Shown here piece by piece: positions 34,888-43,748 of a DNA stretch of 64,000 nucleotides. The stretch lies in the NCBI GenBank assembly GCA_964415185.1, contig CAYPZI010000003.1, positions 1-64,000 on the forward strand. The letters are read 5' to 3'. The position numbers and the translations under genes were made by a program. Origin of the DNA: CAYVBJ01 sp964415185 (GTDB lineage Bacteria > Bacteroidota > Rhodothermia > Balneolales > Balneolaceae). A model generated the notes under the pieces. It saw only the letters and a list, made by a program, of their open reading frames with translations, did not search any database and was not told the origin of the DNA. Positions within the stretch are counted from its first letter, which is position 1. Every line of letters starts with the position of its first letter.

Positions 34888-36444
34888 TTACCCGTTGTTT
34901 CGAAATTTCGGTAAAAATGATTTGATTACACCCCAAAAACCTTTTGCAGGCTTCCTGATTTTTTTGTTTCTGGAAGTTGCCTTTTCAATAACCGGAGGCA
35001 TCTTTACCTGCTTTACTTCCGGTTTATTTTTTTCATGCATACTTTCAGTCCGTCTTTCTTCTTTGAGCTGTTTTTTATTTTTTTTACTTGATGATTTATG
35101 CTTCGTTTTATTTGAATCGTCTGTTTTCTCCTTATTTTGTTTTGAACCAGGCCTTGGTGGAAGTTTCTGTTCTCTTTTAGGTTTATCAGACCTGCTGTCT
35201 TTCCTTTTTTCTGATTTTCTCTTTTCTTTACTACTATCCTGCCTTGATTTTTTGTTTTTTTGCTCCTCTTCTTTTTTACTTGCACCGGTTACTGAAAATC
35301 CCTTCTCCCAGGAAAATTCAGAGTGGTCATCAAATTTTCCGGGTACGGTAAATTTGATGATTTTATTTCCCTTTATCCTTTCAATGCTTTCAAAAAGCCG
35401 GTTGTCCCGCCTGGTAATAAAAGTAACTGCAATCCCGGTTTGGTCATACCTGCCGGATCTCCCTATTCTATGGATATAATCATCTGATGTCTTGGGAACA
35501 TCATAATTTACAATCATTGATACCCCTTTTATATCAATCCCCCTGGCAAGCACGTCTGTTGCCACTATAACAGGATATGTACCGTTTTTAAAATCCTGAA
35601 GTGCTTTATTTCTCTCCTCTTGCGACCTGTCACCGTGGATACTTGCAGCTTTTATGCCCTCATGTTTTAAAAGCCGTTGTAGTTCATCGGTTCCTTTTTT
35701 AGTTGAGGTGAAGATAATGCAGGAATCCCATTCAATCTCTTTAAAGATTTTTTTGATAAGGGGAATTTTTTGATTGCTTCTCAGGTAGTAGGCCCTTTGT
35801 TCCACACTCTCGGTTGGTTTCTGCCTTTCGGTTTCAACATTAACCGGATTATTCATGATCTCGGACGACAATTTTCTGATTTCTGAAGGCATCGTGGCTG
35901 AGAACAATAATGTCTGTCTTTGTGATGGCAGCCAACCAATAATTTTTTTCATATCGGGAAGAAATCCCATATCAAGCATTCTGTCGGCCTCATCAAGTAC
36001 CAGGAAACTGATTTTTGAGAAATCAATATTCAGCACCTTTTTTTGATCAATCAATCGGCCGGGAGTGGCAACAATAATATCAACACCGGCTTTCAGTGCC
36101 TTTGCCTGTTCGGAAAAATCACTGCCTCCGATCACCGTTGCCGAAGTAATTCCGGAATGATATCCGATTGCGAATATCTCTTCATCTATCTGCCTGGCAA
36201 GTTCCCTTGTTGGCGAAAGAATCAGGGCTTTAATTCCGTCTCTGTCTCCCTGCAGGATTTTTTCCATGAGTGGGATCACAAAGGCACCTGTTTTCCCGGT
36301 ACCGGTTTGTGCCGTACCAATTAGATCTTTGCCATCAAGAACATGCGGAATGGCTTTCTCCTGGATCGGAGTTGGTTCAATAAAGTTTACGTCTCGTAAC
36401 CCGTCCTGAATGGAGGGCGTTAAATTTAATTCTGTGAATTTCAA
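34888..36444 (-). CDS. DEAD-box ATP-dependent RNA helicase
   Basis: 518 residues. The helicase core (about 1-370) carries the Q motif (FIEPTPIQ), AQTGTGKT (45-52), PTRELARQ, DEADRMLDMGF, SAT, and RGIDIKGV and HRIGRSGR. The last ~140 residues are a lysine/arginine-rich low-complexity tail with repeated KKEEEQKNKKSR- and KRKSEKRKDS-type stretches, as in RhlE/DbpA-like proteins where tails bind RNA. It remodels RNA in ribosome assembly or decay. Cold-shock induction is common in the family but not visible here. Confidence 0.93.
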   Translation of the reverse strand: MKFTELNLTPSIQDGLRDVNFIEPTPIQEKAIPHVLDGKDLIGTAQTGTGKTGAFVIPLMEKILQGDRDGIKALILSPTRELARQIDEEIFAIGYHSGITSATVIGGSDFSEQAKALKAGVDIIVATPGRLIDQKKVLNIDFSKISFLVLDEADRMLDMGFLPDMKKIIGWLPSQRQTLLFSATMPSEIRKLSSEIMNNPVNVETERQKPTESVEQRAYYLRSNQKIPLIKKIFKEIEWDSCIIFTSTKKGTDELQRLLKHEGIKAASIHGDRSQEERNKALQDFKNGTYPVIVATDVLARGIDIKGVSMIVNYDVPKTSDDYIHRIGRSGRYDQTGIAVTFITRRDNRLFESIERIKGNKIIKFTVPGKFDDHSEFSWEKGFSVTGASKKEEEQKNKKSRQDSSKEKRKSEKRKDSRSDKPKREQKLPPRPGSKQNKEKTDDSNKTKHKSSSKKNKKQLKEERRTESMHEKNKPEVKQVKMPPVIEKATSRNKKIRKPAKGFWGVIKSFLPKFRNNG

Positions 36445-36617
36445 AAATTTATAAGTCTGTTAAAATTTTGTTTTGAAAATGCGTTTGCACTTGACAAGCC
36501 TTTAATATAAAAAGATCCTGTCGGATTTGAATCATTTAAATATGTGGTTTTCTGGCAAACGCAAAAATGATACCTTATAAAGTTAAATATAATTTGAAGA
36601 TTAATTACATATATAGA

Positions 36618-37337
36618 ATGAATATTAAGAATTTAGCGGTTTATTTATTATTGGCAGCACTTTCATTAGCATCTTGCAGCAATGAAATCACCCCTGACAG
36701 TGAAGCCGACCTGTCAACCAAACTCGATTCACTTAGTTACAGCTTAGGTTATATAACCGGGCAAAACTTTGCCAATCAGGGAGTTGACGAGATTAATTAC
36801 AACGATTACCTTGCCGGTTTTAGTACCGCCCTGAATGAAGACGAAGCGAAAATGAATGAATTTGAGATGCAGGTTGCTCTTCAGGTTTTTCAGCAGGAAC
36901 TCCAGGAGAAACAGACTGCTGAACGTGAAGAAACCTCGAAAAAGAACGTAGAATCCGGTGAAGAATTTTTGCAGGAAAATGCTCAGCGTGAAGGCGTAAA
37001 TGTTACCGAATCCGGTTTACAATATCGTGTGATCGAAGAAGGCACCGGAGATCTCCCGGATGCTGAGGACGAAGTGGAAGTTCATTATGAAGGCAAACTT
37101 GTTGACGGTCGGGTATTCGACAGTTCTTATGAGCGGGGTGAAACCACAAGTTTTCCTCTGAACAGAGTGATCAAAGGATGGACGGAAGGCCTCCAGTTAA
37201 TGCGCGAGGGAGCTACATACGAATTTTTTATTCCGTCTGACCTTGCCTACGGCGCCACCCCTCCCGGTGGAAGTATTATAGAACCCGGTTCTGTTTTGAT
37301 ATTTAAAGTAGAATTGATAGACATAAAAGAAGAGTAA
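36618..37337 (+). CDS. FKBP-type peptidyl-prolyl isomerase lipoprotein
   Basis: 239 residues from the ATG at 36618 (an upstream in-frame start at 36567 would bury the signal peptide). Signal and lipobox LASC (Cys20), an N-terminal dimerisation domain typical of FkpA/Mip (DSLSYSLGYITGQNFANQG), and a C-terminal FKBP domain (EVEVHYEGKLVDGRVFDSSYERG, VIKGWTEGLQLMREG, LAYGATPPGGSI) are present. It is a periplasmic or outer-membrane-attached chaperone for exported proteins. A queG gene follows after 10 bp. Confidence 0.92.
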   Translation: MNIKNLAVYLLLAALSLASCSNEITPDSEADLSTKLDSLSYSLGYITGQNFANQGVDEINYNDYLAGFSTALNEDEAKMNEFEMQVALQVFQQELQEKQTAEREETSKKNVESGEEFLQENAQREGVNVTESGLQYRVIEEGTGDLPDAEDEVEVHYEGKLVDGRVFDSSYERGETTSFPLNRVIKGWTEGLQLMREGATYEFFIPSDLAYGATPPGGSIIEPGSVLIFKVELIDIKEE

Positions 37338-37347
37338 AGTTTTTTTA

Positions 37348-38292
37348 ATGAATTCTGCAGAAATCACATCAAAGCTGAGATCAAAAGCCCTTGAACTTGG
37401 CTTTGATGCATGTGGTTTTGCGAAAGCAGAGTTCCTTGAAAAGGAAGCCAGGCGCCTCGAATCCTGGCTAAAAGAAAACAGGCATGGAACCATGCATTGG
37501 ATGGAAAACAACTTTGACAAGAGAGTGAATCCTAAAAAACTTGTGCCTGGTGCAAAAAGTGTAATCAGCGTCATTGCAAGTTACCATTTCAGAGAAAATC
37601 TTTGCCGGGATCATAATAACAACCGGCCAAAAATCGCAAAATATGCCAGGGGCAGGGATTACCATAAAGTTTTTAAAAAGAAGCTGAAACAGCTTTTTTC
37701 GTATGCAAAAGAAATTGCAGGTGACATACATGGCAGATGCTTTGTGGACTCTGCACCGGTGCTTGACAAGGCATGGGCCGAAAAAAGCGGGCTTGGCTGG
37801 CTTGGGAAAAACAGCAATCTTCTGAATAAAAAATTCGGTTCCTTTTTTCTGATAGGCGAAATAATCTGTGATTTAACTCTCACTTACGGCTCAGAAGCAA
37901 CCGATCACTGCGGAACCTGTACAAAATGCATTGAGGCATGTCCCACCGATGCCATTTACGAACCCTGGCGAATCGACAGCAACAGGTGCATCAGTTATCT
38001 CACCATTGAACTGAAAGATAAAATTAATGATCAATTTCATGATTCGATGGAAAACTGGATTTTCGGATGTGATATTTGCCAGGATGTGTGCCCCTGGAAC
38101 AGGAATGCGCTGTATGGTACTTTTAAAGATCTCAGACCACGAAAAGTAGCACTGACATCTGGTTATGACGATTTTCTAAATATGGATAAGGAACAGTTTA
38201 AATCCGTCTTTGAAGGAAGCCCCGTCAGAAGAGCGGGATTTGAGCATTTTACAGAGAGCGTAAAAATTGCAAAAAAGTTCAGTGATGAGTGA
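37348..38292 (+). CDS. queG: Epoxyqueuosine reductase QueG
   Basis: 314 residues. A cobalamin-binding N-terminal domain is followed by SAPVLDKAWAEKSGLGWLGKNSNLL and two 4Fe-4S motifs (CGTCTKCIEACP and CDICQDVCPWN). It catalyses the last step of queuosine synthesis on tRNA, reducing epoxyqueuosine with a cobamide cofactor. Ten bp downstream of the FKBP gene, probably co-transcribed. After the stop lie a GNAT remnant and a terminator hairpin. Confidence 0.95.
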   Translation: MNSAEITSKLRSKALELGFDACGFAKAEFLEKEARRLESWLKENRHGTMHWMENNFDKRVNPKKLVPGAKSVISVIASYHFRENLCRDHNNNRPKIAKYARGRDYHKVFKKKLKQLFSYAKEIAGDIHGRCFVDSAPVLDKAWAEKSGLGWLGKNSNLLNKKFGSFFLIGEIICDLTLTYGSEATDHCGTCTKCIEACPTDAIYEPWRIDSNRCISYLTIELKDKINDQFHDSMENWIFGCDICQDVCPWNRNALYGTFKDLRPRKVALTSGYDDFLNMDKEQFKSVFEGSPVRRAGFEHFTESVKIAKKFSDE

Positions 38293-38320
38293 AGATGGCA
38301 TAAATAATGGTTAAATAAAT

Positions 38321-38419
38321 CTGCGGCAAGTCCTGAAACCGGATGATATCGGCTATCTTACATTCATGCACGGACTGATTTACATCGGAAAATATGGCTT
38401 CAATATCTTCTTAAATTAA
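38321..38419 (+). pseudogene. Remnant of a GNAT acetyltransferase N-terminus
   Basis: A 32-codon open stretch, without a good start, reads LRQVLKPDDIGYLTFMHG followed by LIYIGKYGFN and soon stops. This matches from memory the N-terminal PGDIGY...HG..YA.EYG signature of MarR-linked GNAT acetyltransferases, which continue for another ~130 residues. Here it runs into a terminator hairpin instead. It looks like a gene fragment left after deletion. Confidence 0.45.
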
Positions 38420-38420
38420 A

Positions 38421-38452
38421 AAGCCGTACCTGAATATTTCAGATACGGCCTT
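38421..38452. terminator. Bidirectional terminator between queG and the CMD-like gene
   Basis: A stem-loop with arms of about 14 bp (two mismatches) around aagccgta...tacggcctt, closed by a short TAT loop. It is flanked by A-rich sequence on the left and T-rich on the right, so it can end transcripts from both sides. It lies 26 bp past the stop of the minus-strand CMD-like gene. Confidence 0.75.
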
Positions 38453-38478
38453 AATTTAATTAGTCACTTAAACGAGAC

Positions 38479-39051
38479 TTAGTTTTTCTCCCATTTTCTT
38501 TCACTAAATACGTCATCTACCGGTGTTTCAGCAATGTGGTTCATATAATTGCTCATAGTTTTTACACCTACGCCGGTGATTACTCCGAACACATGTTTCT
38601 TTTCAAAACCTGCGTTCAAGAATTCCTGGATGGCCTCTTCACTAACATATCCCCTTTCTTTAACAACTTCTTTAGTAAATTTACTTAAAGCAGCAAGCTT
38701 CTTGTCGGGAATTTCCCTGCCATCACGGATAGCATCTGTAATCTCTGTGGGTACGTTCGACATTTTATCAGCCACAAAGCTGTGAGCAGCCATGCAGTAA
38801 TCACACTCATTTACATAACTGGCAGAAAGAAGTACCACTTCCTGCTCTTGCGGTGTAAACCCCGACTGCTCTCTGAATGCATTGTAACTGGACGTATACG
38901 CAGTTAACAGCGATGGGTTTACAGCCATGAATTCATACATGTTGGGAACGAACCCGAGATTCTTTTTTGCTCCTGCCAATGTACTTTTTGCAGGCTCTTC
39001 GGCTGTTTCAAGAGTAACAGGCTCAAATTTAGTTTTTGTCTGTGTTGTCAT
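38479..39051 (-). CDS. Carboxymuconolactone decarboxylase-family (AhpD-like) protein
   Basis: 190 residues with the AhpD-type active-site CxxCxxxH (Cys83, Cys86, His90 in CDYCMAAH), preceded by QEQEVVLLSASYVNE. This family includes alkylhydroperoxidase-type disulfide enzymes; 'peroxidase-related' is the safest functional label. A TetR-family gene directly upstream on the same strand probably regulates it. A dyad with ATTTGT/ACAAAT arms (39084-39106) lies in its promoter region. Confidence 0.88.
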   Translation of the reverse strand: MTTQTKTKFEPVTLETAEEPAKSTLAGAKKNLGFVPNMYEFMAVNPSLLTAYTSSYNAFREQSGFTPQEQEVVLLSASYVNECDYCMAAHSFVADKMSNVPTEITDAIRDGREIPDKKLAALSKFTKEVVKERGYVSEEAIQEFLNAGFEKKHVFGVITGVGVKTMSNYMNHIAETPVDDVFSERKWEKN

Positions 39052-39083
39052 AATTGATTTGTGTTAGGTTTGAATTTTATTTC

Positions 39084-39106
39084 ATTTGTATGATAAAAAA
39101 ACAAAT
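39084..39106. promoter_or_regulatory. Possible TetR operator upstream of the CMD-like gene
   Basis: Inverted repeat atttgt (39084-39089) / acaaat (39101-39106) with 11 bases between. The same half-sites occur, closer together, as acaaaaatttgt just upstream of the TetR start at 39755-39766. Shared arms at both promoters fit autoregulation plus control of the downstream gene. Evidence is short-motif only. Confidence 0.35.
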
Positions 39107-39169
39107 AGTCTTTTTCAAAGTGATCGCTTAGATTTTATAATTTGATTACACAATCCGGCCATATTCATT

Positions 39170-39754
39170 TCAAGGTTTCATTAAATAATCAATTATGTTT
39201 CTGATGTAGATGGACATATCTTTTTTGCTCATGATTTTAGCGGTAACTGCCATACCCTGTGTAGCTGTTACAAGATATTTTGCTGTATCACCAATAGACC
39301 TGTTTTTTGAAAACTCTCCTTTGGATTTTGCCTTTTGAAGAACGGCAGAAAACAAATCCTCCAGCATTTGGTAGTAATCGAGCAGTTCCTCTTTCACCCT
39401 TTTATTCGAATTTCCGAACTCTGCAGCCGTATTTGCCACCAGGCAACCGGCCGGGTTTTTATCAGACTTCACAGAGGCAACAAATCTGTTCATAAATGCC
39501 TCGATATCATGAAGGTCTCCATTTGAATCTATTAAAATACTGAGAAAGTTTTTCCTTACTATTTGCCTGTACAACCGAAGGGATTGAATAAACAGGTTAA
39601 TTTTATTCTGAAATGTAGAATATATTGAGAATTGATTGATTCCCATCTCTTTTTCCAACATCCTTAGAGATGTAGCCTTGTACCCGTTCTTCCAGAAAAG
39701 ATACATAGCCTTCTCCTGCACTTCCTCCGGATTAAAACTTTTTGTTCTTGGCAT
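39170..39754 (-). CDS. TetR-family transcriptional regulator
   Basis: 194 residues. The N-terminal helix-turn-helix reads AMYLFWKNGYKATSLRMLEKEMGINQFSIYSTFQNK, the TetR/AcrR pattern; the C-terminal helices form a ligand-binding and dimerisation domain like that of YxaF/LmrA-type regulators. It lies 118 bp upstream of the CMD-like gene on the same strand and probably represses it. Ligand unknown. Confidence 0.9.
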   Translation of the reverse strand: MPRTKSFNPEEVQEKAMYLFWKNGYKATSLRMLEKEMGINQFSIYSTFQNKINLFIQSLRLYRQIVRKNFLSILIDSNGDLHDIEAFMNRFVASVKSDKNPAGCLVANTAAEFGNSNKRVKEELLDYYQMLEDLFSAVLQKAKSKGEFSKNRSIGDTAKYLVTATQGMAVTAKIMSKKDMSIYIRNIIDYLMKP

Positions 39755-39766
39755 ACAAAAATTTGT
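39755..39766. promoter_or_regulatory. Palindrome at the TetR gene start
   Basis: acaaaaatttgt, with perfect 5-bp arms, immediately precedes the TetR start codon. It is a candidate autoregulatory operator and shares half-sites with the dyad at 39084-39106. It is very AT-rich, so chance is possible. Confidence 0.3.
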
Positions 39767-39955
39767 TTCTTAGCAGTTACTTATAAACATATTATATTTT
39801 TTGTGCATAATCAATCTATTCATTCTGCACACTATTGAAATGAATCCGGTTTTGAATTTTAAATATTACCGCGATTAACTTACATTTTGTCTCTTTTAAA
39901 AAAACAGGATCAGAACATCAATCGGGATGATCATTTTTATGATGGCTTTTATCAT

Positions 39956-40840
39956 ATGAAAAACAATTCTTTTACTTTAAGAAACCTGAACAGGTTTGAC
40001 AAATTAGCCGTAGGCTGGCTGTTGCTATCGGCAATATTCTCAGCGGTATTTATACAAAAAGAAATTACCTATTTCTACATTTCAATCGGTCATTTACTGT
40101 TTATTGCCACAATCGTCTTTCTCTCAAATCATCATCACAGATATGGAATAAGCGGTCTATTCCGCTTTGCCTATCCTGTAATCCTGATTGCCGTTGTACA
40201 CTGGGAAATAGAGCCGTTTCTTCATCAGGTATACGGCGAAGGAGTCAATTATGATGCAGTTGTAAAGGATTGGGATCAAATAGTATTTGGAAATCCACAT
40301 ATAAGCTGGCATAAATCAATGCCATCTCTTTTCTGGGTTGAACTCTTTCACTTTTTCTATATGACTTATTATCCCCTGCTCATCGGTTCGATTTTGTGGA
40401 TTTGGAGGAGGCGCTTTTATGATATTGAACGTTTTGCTTTTGTTTACCTGGCAATTTTTCTTTCTTACGTATCTTTCTACCTCTTATTTCCGGTATTCGG
40501 CCCTCTGGAGTATCGCTCTACCCTATTTCAGAATGAAGGAATTCTGCCGGGCTTTGTAGATTTTTTATTTACAGTCGGAGCTCCTGACGGTGCTGCATTT
40601 CCCAGTTCACATGTAGGGCAAAGTGTAGGTGTGTTCCTTTTGCTTCAGCCTCTAAAACGAAAAATGAATATACTAATTTTGACTTGCATATTCGGTATCG
40701 GATTGTCCATGGTATACATATCCATTCACTACGCCACAGATGCCCTTGCCGGATTAATTTCAGGAACGCTTCTGTATTACCTGTGGAACCGGATTTACAG
40801 AAGTATGCCTGTAAAAGTAAAAACCAGGCTGAAAGCCTGA
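39956..40840 (+). CDS. PAP2-superfamily membrane protein, AUR1-like
   Basis: 294 residues from the ATG at 39956 (the TTG at 39887 would add 23 hydrophilic residues). About six to seven transmembrane helices. The PAP2 catalytic motifs are present: FPSSHVGQSV and ISIHYATDALAG, the forms seen in AUR1/inositol phosphorylceramide synthase-like proteins. These catalyse phosphatidate dephosphorylation or headgroup transfer. A role in sphingolipid or glycerolipid headgroup metabolism is possible. No neighbouring lipid gene supports a specific substrate. Confidence 0.8.
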   Translation: MKNNSFTLRNLNRFDKLAVGWLLLSAIFSAVFIQKEITYFYISIGHLLFIATIVFLSNHHHRYGISGLFRFAYPVILIAVVHWEIEPFLHQVYGEGVNYDAVVKDWDQIVFGNPHISWHKSMPSLFWVELFHFFYMTYYPLLIGSILWIWRRRFYDIERFAFVYLAIFLSYVSFYLLFPVFGPLEYRSTLFQNEGILPGFVDFLFTVGAPDGAAFPSSHVGQSVGVFLLLQPLKRKMNILILTCIFGIGLSMVYISIHYATDALAGLISGTLLYYLWNRIYRSMPVKVKTRLKA

Positions 40841-40920
40841 AACAACGCAGCCCAAGGCAGCCCCCTGGGTGAGCGAGGAAATTATAAGCAGATCAGGCTG
40901 TAAGCCCAAGGCAGACAGAG
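40825..40920. repeat. REP-like inverted and direct repeats after the PAP2 gene
   Basis: The stop region carries a perfect 6-bp hairpin caggct/agcctg with a GAA loop (40825-40839) that overlaps the stop codon, then cccaaggcag at 40851-40860 and again at 40905-40914. The stretch between includes cccaagg and cctgggt, which can pair imperfectly. This resembles a decayed copy of a CCCAGGGC/GCCCTGGG REP-type element. It may also terminate transcription between the convergent genes. Confidence 0.45.
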
Positions 40921-40952
40921 CCATAATCGAGTCTAAAAAAATTCGTTCATAT

Positions 40953-42272
40953 TTACCTGTTAACCGTATCACGATTTAAAAACTCTTCATATAACTGCGT
41001 ATGCCGGCTAACCATCGGGATTTTGTAACCGTTGATAAAAACATGTTCTATTTGTGTTTTCGGTTCAAATGGATCTCCGTTGGCAATAAACAGATTGGCC
41101 TGTTTGCCTTCCTCAATTGAGCCGAGCCTGTCATCAACTCCCCAAACTTCTGCAGGATTAATGGTAAGTGCCTTAAATGCCTCTACCCTGTCCATACCGT
41201 AAGCTGCGGCAAAACCGGCATTAAATACCACATTTCTGACATTTTCTGTTTCTCCGGTACCAAAAAGAATTTTAACTCCTGCATCAGCTAACAGGCCTGG
41301 GTTTTGATAGGGACGCTGGTAATTATCATAGGGCCTCCTTGGCGTATATAATGTATTTACAATTACCGGGACATTAGCTTCGGCTATTTTGTCTGCAACC
41401 CTCCAGCCTTCCGATACGCCCGACAATACAAAGGAAACATCCTGTTTTTTCTGAATCCAATCAATTGCATTCAGAATATCTTTTTCCCGTTCTACGCTTA
41501 CAATAACCGGCACATCCCCGTTCAAAATGTCCCTCATTGCATCCAGCTTCTGATTTTTATCCGGTTTCTCTTTGTTAGAAGGATTGAGATTGTATTCACT
41601 CATCATTTTATGGTAAGATTCAGCCTTGCTCCAGAAGTCGTTCAACTCTTTAATATTTTTTTCGTACTGCTCCTTTATCTCTTTTTCACTCCTTCTGTCA
41701 AAACTGCCGAAAGAAGAGGCGCTGGGCCAGTTGAGATGTAGACCGGCTGTTTTTTTAACGGCCATTGAATCCGGGGTATATCCCCAAAGATCAATCAATA
41801 CCGCTTTTCCTGATATGCGTCCTGAAGCGGGCAGGGAAATCACATTGGTAACGCCTTCTACCCTCGCTACGGGAATAGAAGCCGAATGAGGATTTATTGC
41901 AGTAAAAGCCAGCATTTCCGGATTGAATGAGCCCAGTTCCTGACTATCGTTCGTAACCGGTACGGCTCCAATTTCTCTCAGGCCCAAATAGGTTTTTGAA
42001 TCAATAAATCCGGGGTAAACATGTTTTCCTGCCCCGTCAATTACTTCAAATTCACCGGATATTTCAGCTCTTTCCCCGACAAATGTGATGTCATTGTTTT
42101 CGATTAGTACCACGCCATTTTCAATCAATCCGGCAGAACCCAGCGTATGAATAGTTACATTGGTGATTGCAAACTTTCCAAATTCCGGTTTTTCTGTTAT
42201 CTGGGCATTCGAAACCTGAAAAAAGAATAAAGTGATTAAAAAAGCTGTCAGTATATTTTTGTAATAAATCAT
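40953..42272 (-). CDS. Amidohydrolase-fold protein without metal-site HxH
   Basis: 439 residues with a signal peptide and the amidohydrolase layout: an N-terminal beta sandwich (GVVLIENNDITFVGE), PGFID, and the C-terminal KALTINPAEVWGVDDRLGSIEEGKQANLFI. In active family members PGFIDxHxH provides two metal ligands; here the equivalents are Lys93 and Tyr95 (PGFIDSKTY), so it is probably metal-free and non-catalytic. It is last of three tandem genes of the same fold and may act as a partner or substrate-binding subunit. Confidence 0.75.
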   Translation of the reverse strand: MIYYKNILTAFLITLFFFQVSNAQITEKPEFGKFAITNVTIHTLGSAGLIENGVVLIENNDITFVGERAEISGEFEVIDGAGKHVYPGFIDSKTYLGLREIGAVPVTNDSQELGSFNPEMLAFTAINPHSASIPVARVEGVTNVISLPASGRISGKAVLIDLWGYTPDSMAVKKTAGLHLNWPSASSFGSFDRRSEKEIKEQYEKNIKELNDFWSKAESYHKMMSEYNLNPSNKEKPDKNQKLDAMRDILNGDVPVIVSVEREKDILNAIDWIQKKQDVSFVLSGVSEGWRVADKIAEANVPVIVNTLYTPRRPYDNYQRPYQNPGLLADAGVKILFGTGETENVRNVVFNAGFAAAYGMDRVEAFKALTINPAEVWGVDDRLGSIEEGKQANLFIANGDPFEPKTQIEHVFINGYKIPMVSRHTQLYEEFLNRDTVNR

Positions 42273-42284
42273 ATCGAAAATCTT

Positions 42285-43748
42285 TTAGTGTGAGTGATGC
42301 GAATGAGTCTGCATGGATGTTTCATTTGAATCTTCATTTTCAAGTAAATAGAAAACGTCTTGCATACAGGCATCTATGTTACGCCCGCTTGTCCCCTCAT
42401 AAATCAATTGCGATGAATTAGTGAAACTGAGTTCGGGATCAATTTCCCTGTCAAGCCTCATATCATCGGGATCATTTTCCCTGTCGAAATATACCACCCC
42501 GTCAACCAGGGTAATTTCGTTAATACTGTATATACTTAAAGGGTGGGAATTCCAGATACCTATATCACCATGCTTTCCTGTTTCAATACTTCCAACCTTA
42601 TCCTGAATACCGAGCTGGGTTGCAGGATTGATTGTAATCATCCGGAGTGCATCATTTTCCGAGGTTTGGCCATATCTCATAGTCTTGGCAGCCTCATGAT
42701 TTAAATGCCTGATAAGCTCACCGCTATCGGAATTGATACTTGTAAGCACTCCATTGGCGTTCAGAATCGAAGCATTGTAAGCCGTTGAATAGTAGACTTC
42801 GAATTTATAGGACCACCAGTCTGCAAATACGGATGCATAAGCATTATTCTTTGCCAGCTCCGGAGCTACCTTAAAGGCTTCATTCGCATGCTGCATGGTA
42901 AAATTCTTAATTCCGTAATCTGAAAACACCCTGTTTAACATCACGATTTCATCGGCACGGTATGAGTGAGTGTGTACCAGGATTTTACCGTCAATAATGT
43001 CGGCAAGTACTTCCAGCCGCAGGTTTTTTGTAACCGGAACCGGCGGGGTGCCCCTCGGTCTTCTGTCATATTGCTCTTTGGCATCCAGATAATTTTGCCT
43101 GTTTCTGCGGTAATCGAGAGCTGCGTCAAATTGATCGCGAATTACCTGCTCAACTCCCATCCTTGTCCGGGGTGTTACTCCGCTGCCCTGCCCATGAACC
43201 CGAGTCGGATTCTCACCCAAAGCAAACTTGATTGTCTGGGGCGCATCTTTAAATTTCATGTTATCCTGGCTTTGGCCATACCGAAGTTTCAATGTGGCAT
43301 TGCGCCCTCCAATAACGTTGGCTGAACCATGCATCAGGTTGATGCTTGTAACGCCACCGGCCAGGGCCCTGTAGATTGAAATATCATTCGGGTCGATAGA
43401 CTCATACATGGTAACTTCGGCGGTTACCGGATTGGTTGCTTCGTTCACACCTATTGAGTTCAGGTGGGAATGCGCATCGATAATGCCCGGCATTACATAT
43501 TTACCGGTTGCATCAATGACATCCACATTAGGCGGTGCATTCAAATCTTGACCAATTTCCGTAATGATACCGTTTCTTATAAGTACATCTGTGTTTGCGA
43601 GATCATCACTTGTTACAGTTATAACCGTTCCGTTTCTGATCAGGACATCACCTTTGGGCTGAGCCATTATCAAACCTTGAAACAAGAAAAATAAGCTTAC
43701 AAACAGCAGGTACTTTAGATTTGAAAAATGCATTTTCTTAAAATTCAT
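42285..43748 (-). CDS. Secreted metal-dependent amidohydrolase
   Basis: 487 residues with a signal peptide (the ATG at 43733 is an alternative start) and an intact amidohydrolase metal site: His93 and His95 in IIDAHSHLN, later His residues in ILVHTHSYRADE and TMQHANEAFK, and Asp in SINSDSGELIRHLNHEA. The C-terminus is IGIWNSHPLSIYS and ends in THSHHSH. The family includes imidazolonepropionase- and prolidase-like hydrolases; the substrate is unknown. It is the only one of three tandem paralogues likely to be active. It overlaps the upstream gene by 11 bp. Confidence 0.85.
   Translation of the reverse strand: MNFKKMHFSNLKYLLFVSLFFLFQGLIMAQPKGDVLIRNGTVITVTSDDLANTDVLIRNGIITEIGQDLNAPPNVDVIDATGKYVMPGIIDAHSHLNSIGVNEATNPVTAEVTMYESIDPNDISIYRALAGGVTSINLMHGSANVIGGRNATLKLRYGQSQDNMKFKDAPQTIKFALGENPTRVHGQGSGVTPRTRMGVEQVIRDQFDAALDYRRNRQNYLDAKEQYDRRPRGTPPVPVTKNLRLEVLADIIDGKILVHTHSYRADEIVMLNRVFSDYGIKNFTMQHANEAFKVAPELAKNNAYASVFADWWSYKFEVYYSTAYNASILNANGVLTSINSDSGELIRHLNHEAAKTMRYGQTSENDALRMITINPATQLGIQDKVGSIETGKHGDIGIWNSHPLSIYSINEITLVDGVVYFDRENDPDDMRLDREIDPELSFTNSSQLIYEGTSGRNIDACMQDVFYLLENEDSNETSMQTHSHHSH

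Noticed and set aside
34739..35479. 246-codon open frame on the plus strand rich in Leu, Ser and Phe
   Set aside because: Antisense to the lysine-rich tail of the DEAD-box helicase; the apparent hydrophobic protein is the complement of Lys/Arg codons.
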